DNA from: Firmicutes bacterium UBA5010
GTDB taxonomy: Bacteria; Bacillota; Clostridia; Tissierellales; Sedimentibacteraceae
Length of the DNA: 9,605 nucleotides
Direction of reading: 5' to 3'
NCBI GenBank assembly: GCA_002396645.1
Contig: DGYI01000011.1
Coordinates: 5,591-15,195, forward strand
Shown piece after piece: positions 5,993-9,605 of this stretch. The notes below the pieces were generated by a model. That model was not told the DNA's origin and made no database searches. It was given only the letters and a program-made list of their open reading frames with translations. Each line of letters begins with the position of its first letter. The first letter of the stretch is position 1. Made by a program: the position numbers and the translations under genes.

Positions 5993-6544
5993 TTGACTTT
6001 AAGATTTATTATTTTAGGATTATTGAATTATATGGCTATGACGGGGTATGATTTAAAGGTTTTTATGGATAATTCCATTAACTTTTTTTGGTCGGCAGAA
6101 TTAAGTCAAATATATAGGGAGCTTTCCAAGCTCGAAGGATTGGGTTATGTAAATTATAAAATAGAGCCTCAGGAGGGACGTCCGGATAAAAAAATTTACA
6201 GCATTTCACAAGAAGGAAACACTGCATTTATTGAATGGCTCAGAGATTTTCCGGATACCTTAAGTACTCCTTCAAGAAATGAATTTTTAGTGAGAATTTT
6301 CTTTAGCTCAAAGCTTAAAAAGGAAGAATTAATTTTACAATTTGAAAATTATATCAGAGAGTTAAGTAAAGAATTAAAAATATATGAGCCGATAGAAAAA
6401 AGGCTTAGTGAAAAAATTATAGGAGAAAACTGCGAAGATGATGTTATTTATCACAGATTTACTGTAAAAAGAGGATTATCCTTTGACAGAGCTGAGATAA
6501 ATTGGGCAAAAGAATGTATTGAAGATCTTAAAAAATTGTTATAA
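5993..6544 (+). CDS. PadR-family transcriptional regulator
   Basis: This 183-residue cytoplasmic DNA-binding protein has an N-terminal winged helix (about 1-75) with the PadR pattern: LGLLNYMAMTGYDL at 8-21, the recognition-helix region around FWSAELSQIYRELSKLEGLGYV at 32-53, and the wing GRPDKKIYSIS at 62-72. A mainly helical C-terminal half (about 90-183, rich in Glu, Lys and Leu, with coiled-coil character) matches the dimerisation region of the longer PadR/Vir_act_alpha_C subfamily. Members usually repress genes for detoxification, efflux or stress response and release DNA when a small molecule binds. It starts with TTG. It is the first gene of an operon of extracytoplasmic hydrolases, with a perfect inverted repeat at its own promoter, so autoregulation of the whole operon is likely. 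The effector cannot be predicted. Confidence 0.92.
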   Translation: MTLRFIILGLLNYMAMTGYDLKVFMDNSINFFWSAELSQIYRELSKLEGLGYVNYKIEPQEGRPDKKIYSISQEGNTAFIEWLRDFPDTLSTPSRNEFLVRIFFSSKLKKEELILQFENYIRELSKELKIYEPIEKRLSEKIIGENCEDDVIYHRFTVKRGLSFDRAEINWAKECIEDLKKLL

Positions 6545-6554
6545 GGAGGATTGT

Positions 6555-7256
6555 ATGATAAGAGGAATTTTAAAGAGAAAGATCTTTGTTTTTATGCTTA
6601 GTTCATTATTTGTTCTTACAGTAGGATGTCAAAGTAAAGAGACTATTAATGGCAAAAAACTTGAAATTGTTAAAAAAGAGAAATGGACAGAAGTTGGAAG
6701 TGATATTTTTGTTTTCACAGGAAAGTATTATAGCGTTAATATGACCTTGGTTGTATCAGAAAAAGATGCAGTTTTGATTGATACGGGAATGCATGATGAA
6801 GAATATCACAATGCTATGGAATTGATCAAGGAGAAAGGTCTAAAAATTGAAACTATAATAATAACTCATGAGCATAATGATCACGTAGCAAATCTTGAAA
6901 AATTTAAAACTGAGGATGTTGCGCTTATAACACCTGACAATGCACAGAACAATCAAATTATAAGCGTGGGAGATAAAAACCTTAAGATAATGTTTACTGA
7001 AGGACACTACAAACCTCATAAGCATATAAGCATAGAAATTGAAAATCAAAGTATTTTAATTGCAGGCGATATTATAGACAATGATGATGTATCATCTGCT
7101 GTTGCACCGGGAGGAGAAGCCAAAAAATTACTTGAAACTTTACAAATGTTTAAAGACAAAAATTATTCAATAATAATTCCCGGACATGGGGAAGTTGGCG
7201 GGAATGAGATGCTTAACGAGCATTTAGAATATTTTAGTAAGAAGGCTAATAAATAA
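6555..7256 (+). CDS. Metallo-beta-lactamase-fold hydrolase, predicted lipoprotein
   Basis: This 233-residue protein has a lipoprotein signal peptide: positive residues at 3-9, a hydrophobic stretch 10-22, and lipobox LTVGC with Cys25 as the lipid-anchored residue. It should therefore sit on the outer face of the membrane. The mature part is a metallo-beta-lactamase fold with the full set of metal ligands: His105, His107, Asp109 and His110 in HEHNDH, His151 in TEGH, Asp172 in AGD, and His211 in IPGHG. This ligand set is that of the glyoxalase II/lactonase/B3-like branch. Substrates in the superfamily range from lactones and thioesters to beta-lactams, and nothing here decides between them. ATG 6555 follows AGGAGG (6544-6549), which overlaps the padR stop codon region, so translation is tightly linked to padR. 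A paralogous gene lies two genes downstream. Confidence 0.9.
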   Translation: MIRGILKRKIFVFMLSSLFVLTVGCQSKETINGKKLEIVKKEKWTEVGSDIFVFTGKYYSVNMTLVVSEKDAVLIDTGMHDEEYHNAMELIKEKGLKIETIIITHEHNDHVANLEKFKTEDVALITPDNAQNNQIISVGDKNLKIMFTEGHYKPHKHISIEIENQSILIAGDIIDNDDVSSAVAPGGEAKKLLETLQMFKDKNYSIIIPGHGEVGGNEMLNEHLEYFSKKANK

Positions 7257-7286
7257 AAATTAATTTACAATATTCGGGAGGGTTCT

Positions 7287-8675
7287 ATGAAAATGTATCA
7301 AAAACTATGTATAATTATTGTACTTGTATTTTTAGCATCATTTACTTTATCAGCTTGTGATAAATCCGAGGAAGCATCTAAAATCAATGCAAGAGAAGAT
7401 GTAATCGACGAAGAAAATCTATTATCAATAGTTGAAGAATTAAGTTCAGAAAAGTATAAGGGCAGACTTGTAGGTACAGAAGAAAATAAAATGGCGGCAG
7501 AATATGTAGCAGCTAAATTTAAAGAAATTGGACTTGAAAATCCTGTGGGATTAGAGAATTATATGCAGTATTATTCAACTCAAGTTTTGATTATTAAAGA
7601 TGAGCCGATAATGCAGCTTGAAGATGCAGAGGGAAACATAATAAAGAGCTTTAAATATTTTGAAAATTTTCTGTTCAGATCTCTATCCAGTTCCCCAATC
7701 ATAGATATTACAGCGGATCTTCATAAGATAGACAGTCTTAAGGATGTATCAGACTCAGATATAAAAGGGAAAATAGGCTTATTTCCTATTTCTGTTAACA
7801 GCAAGTCAACGGTAACTGAGATTATTGATTCCTTTAAAGATAAAGGACTTTTAGCCGGAATAGGTGAGTTTGATATAAAAAGCCCTGGAAGAAAATATTC
7901 CAGCTTGCTTGCGACTCCTATGCGGGGAAGATGGATGACAGGTAATTACAATCCATATTTAATAGTAGATAATGATACATTTAAAGAAATCAATGATGCT
8001 GCCGATAAAGGCTTGCGGCTTCATATCAAGTGCAATTTCTCTCAGGATATGAGAAAAAGGGTGCCTAATGTTATAGGAATTATACCCGGTTCCGATCCTG
8101 TACTGAAAAATGAGTATATAATTATAGGTGCACACTTTGATCATGTTGGTGATAACAAAAATGGAACATATAACCCAGGTGCTCTTGATAATGCTTCAGG
8201 AACAGCGGGTCTTATCGAAATAGCAAAAATTATCAAAAGCGGTAAAATTGCTCCGAAAAAAACTATAATATTTGCAGCGTTTAACGGAGAAGAAGCAGGT
8301 ATGACAGGCTCTTTGCATTATGCGGAAAATCCTGTTTATCCGTTGGATAAGTCGGTAATGATATGCATGGATATGATAGGATGTTCAGCTGAAATACCTA
8401 TTACTATTGCCAGTGCTGAAGAAGGTGAGAATGAACTTCAAAATGAACTGTGCAAATATGCTGAAGAGCTGAAAATCAAATATACAACGGATGTCCTGGT
8501 CGGAAGCGATCATTCCAGCTTTTCACAAGTTGGAGTGGAATCTGTTCTTTTGATAAATCAAGATTGGTTAAACGGGTATCACAGTCCTGATGATACTTTA
8601 GAGGATGTAGATAAGCTGAATATGGAGCAAATAGTCAAACTTGTTCTCTATTATGCTGATAAAAATGCATATTAA
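7287..8675 (+). CDS. M28-family zinc metallopeptidase, predicted lipoprotein
   Basis: This 462-residue protein has a lipoprotein signal: LSAC with Cys24 after a hydrophobic stretch 8-22. The N-terminal part resembles the start of M28 peptidases (SSEKYKGRLVGTEENKMAAEYVAAKFKEIGLE). It is followed by an inserted segment, about 100-250, containing a DSDIKGKIGLFP stretch like those in protease-associated domains. The catalytic domain carries the expected dinuclear zinc site: His283 in AHFDH, Asp301 in GALDNASG, catalytic Glu335 and ligand Glu336 in NGEEAG, Asp362 in MDMIG, and His432 in GYHSPDD. The family mostly contains aminopeptidases and some carboxypeptidases or amidases acting on peptides. 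This one should act at the cell surface, for example on nutrient or signal peptides. ATG 7287 has GGGAGGG at 7276-7282. It lies 30 bases after the MBL lipoprotein gene and belongs to the same operon. Confidence 0.92.
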   Translation: MKMYQKLCIIIVLVFLASFTLSACDKSEEASKINAREDVIDEENLLSIVEELSSEKYKGRLVGTEENKMAAEYVAAKFKEIGLENPVGLENYMQYYSTQVLIIKDEPIMQLEDAEGNIIKSFKYFENFLFRSLSSSPIIDITADLHKIDSLKDVSDSDIKGKIGLFPISVNSKSTVTEIIDSFKDKGLLAGIGEFDIKSPGRKYSSLLATPMRGRWMTGNYNPYLIVDNDTFKEINDAADKGLRLHIKCNFSQDMRKRVPNVIGIIPGSDPVLKNEYIIIGAHFDHVGDNKNGTYNPGALDNASGTAGLIEIAKIIKSGKIAPKKTIIFAAFNGEEAGMTGSLHYAENPVYPLDKSVMICMDMIGCSAEIPITIASAEEGENELQNELCKYAEELKIKYTTDVLVGSDHSSFSQVGVESVLLINQDWLNGYHSPDDTLEDVDKLNMEQIVKLVLYYADKNAY

Positions 8676-8704
8676 TCAGTAATAGATTATATAAGGAGGA
8701 AGAT

Positions 8705-9605
8705 ATGAAAAAGGAAGAAGGGATATGGCTTGGTATAATTTTGATTATAATTGCTATAGTTCTAATAATAGAATTCAATTCATACATTCCAAGTTTTGGC
8801 ACATCCGATGAATATGATTTAGAAAAAATTAATAGAAGTGGTTCCTGGAAGCAGGTATGTGAAGGAATTTATGTAATCACAGGTGATTATCCAACTATAT
8901 CAAAGGTTAATATGGTATTGATAACTGACGCGGATAAAGCAACGCTGATAGATGCAGGAAACGGAGAGACTGAAGGAATTCTGGTAAAAAATTATTTAGA
9001 AAACAATAATATAAGCTTAGAAAATTTGATTCTTACTCATAAACACAGCAATCACATAAATAATGTAGAATTACTGACAAAGGGAAAACAAGTAAATATA
9101 TATGCCTTTGATAATTAGAAGGATGGCCAAATCATAGATATGGGAAAGATAAAATTTAAGATAATAGTTACCCCGGGACACTGCTCAGATCGGCATATCA
9201 GTGTCGAGCTGGTAAATGAAAAGATTTTGGTTGCGGGAGATGTGGTTGTTACCAGCTATTTGCCATTGTTGATATCCGGAGGTGGTGCAAAACCCTTAGA
9301 AGATACATTGATTAAATTGAAAAAAAATAATTATGAATTGATAATACCCGGACACGGTGATATCGTGGAAGCAAAAGAAGCTGTCAATATAAATTTGGAT
9401 TATCTTAAAAACGCAAAAAAGAAAGTATCAGAGATAATAAAAAACGGTAAAGATATTAACGGTACAGAGATTAGAGAATTAAGAAATATAAAATTAGAAG
9501 AATGTATTAGCACAACCAAGTATCTTGAGCTAAATAACATAAATAATATGCACAGAGATACTATTACTAAAATATATTTTGAATCCCGCAACCAAAATCT
9601 TTTCA
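8705..9605 (+). pseudogene. Second metallo-beta-lactamase-fold gene, interrupted by an in-frame TAG and cut by the window end
   Basis: ATG 8705 has AGGAGG at 8694-8699. The N-terminus is a membrane anchor (hydrophobic 8-22, no lipobox cysteine), followed by a domain paralogous to the MBL lipoprotein at 6555. The frame meets TAG at 9116-9118 (codon 138), then stays open to the window end with no shift. The continued reading supplies the rest of the fold: TPGHCSDRHISVEL, LVAGDVV, and LIIPGHGDIV. It adds a C-terminal helical tail with MHRDTITKIYFES-like sequence, as in several longer MBL hydrolases. The metal motif is HKHSNH (residues 112-117): the Asp that binds the second metal in HxHxDH is Asn116. 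Likely readings are a decaying pseudogene, a recent nonsense mutation or a sequence error. TAG is the normal stop of two other genes here, so recoding is not supported. The truncated 137-residue product would lack half of the metal site. Confidence 0.8.

Noticed and set aside
9116..9118. TAG as a pyrrolysine codon
   Set aside because: MBL hydrolases are not known pyrrolysine proteins, no pyl gene is in the window, and TAG ends two other genes here as an ordinary stop. Without the genome this is not excluded, only unsupported.
9140..9605. Independent downstream gene starting at ATG 9140
   Set aside because: There is no properly spaced ribosome binding site, and the sequence is plainly the second half of the MBL domain, lacking the HxHxDH half.
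1..9605. CRISPR array, tRNA or rRNA genes, insertion sequences, attachment sites
   Set aside because: Reading both strands showed no spaced direct repeats, no tRNA-like cloverleaf, no transposase and no terminal inverted repeats. The frames open on the minus strand lie opposite well-supported genes and show no recognisable motifs.

Overview
The window looks like a chromosomal segment of a low-GC, Gram-positive anaerobe of the Clostridia type (Bacillota). The support for this is AT-rich codon use, strong GGAGG-type ribosome binding sites, several GTG/TTG starts, cobalamin genes of the cbi type under a cobalamin riboswitch, lipoprotein signal peptides and a PadR regulator. All recognised genes are on the + strand. 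This placement is an inference; no rRNA or tRNA gene is present to confirm it.

Layout. (1) Bases 3-467: the C-terminal part of a membrane protein that resembles the IID subunit of a mannose-family PTS transporter, cut by the window edge. (2) 536-1246: a monocistronic SAM-dependent methyltransferase with a very good promoter. (3) 1247-1705: no protein gene. This stretch holds a promoter, a cobalamin riboswitch (about 1332-1478), a transcription-attenuator expression platform (1493-1570) and a further structured leader of about 135 nt. (4) 1706-5813: the riboswitch-controlled operon cbiB, cobD-type aminotransferase, cbiP and a small HExxH protein, closed by an intrinsic terminator at 5845-5880. 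(5) 5892-9605: a second operon with its own promoter and a perfect inverted repeat at the start site. It encodes a PadR regulator, a metallo-beta-lactamase-fold lipoprotein, an M28-type metallopeptidase lipoprotein, and a second membrane-anchored metallo-beta-lactamase-fold gene that is interrupted by an in-frame TAG and runs off the window.

How the genes work together. CobD makes aminopropanol phosphate from threonine phosphate, CbiP amidates the corrin ring to cobyric acid, and CbiB joins the two. The operon is therefore the aminopropanol/amidation section of adenosylcobalamin synthesis, shut off by its end product through the riboswitch. The role of the co-transcribed HExxH protein is unknown. 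The second operon looks like a self-regulated set of extracytoplasmic zinc hydrolases whose substrate cannot be read from the sequence.

The points most worth a second look are: the interrupted MBL paralogue, which also has a metal-ligand Asp changed to Asn; the HExxH protein in the B12 operon; the four mutually complementary segments of the riboswitch platform; the strong non-terminator hairpin in front of cbiP; and the PadR-MBL-M28-MBL operon as a possible uncharacterised surface system.
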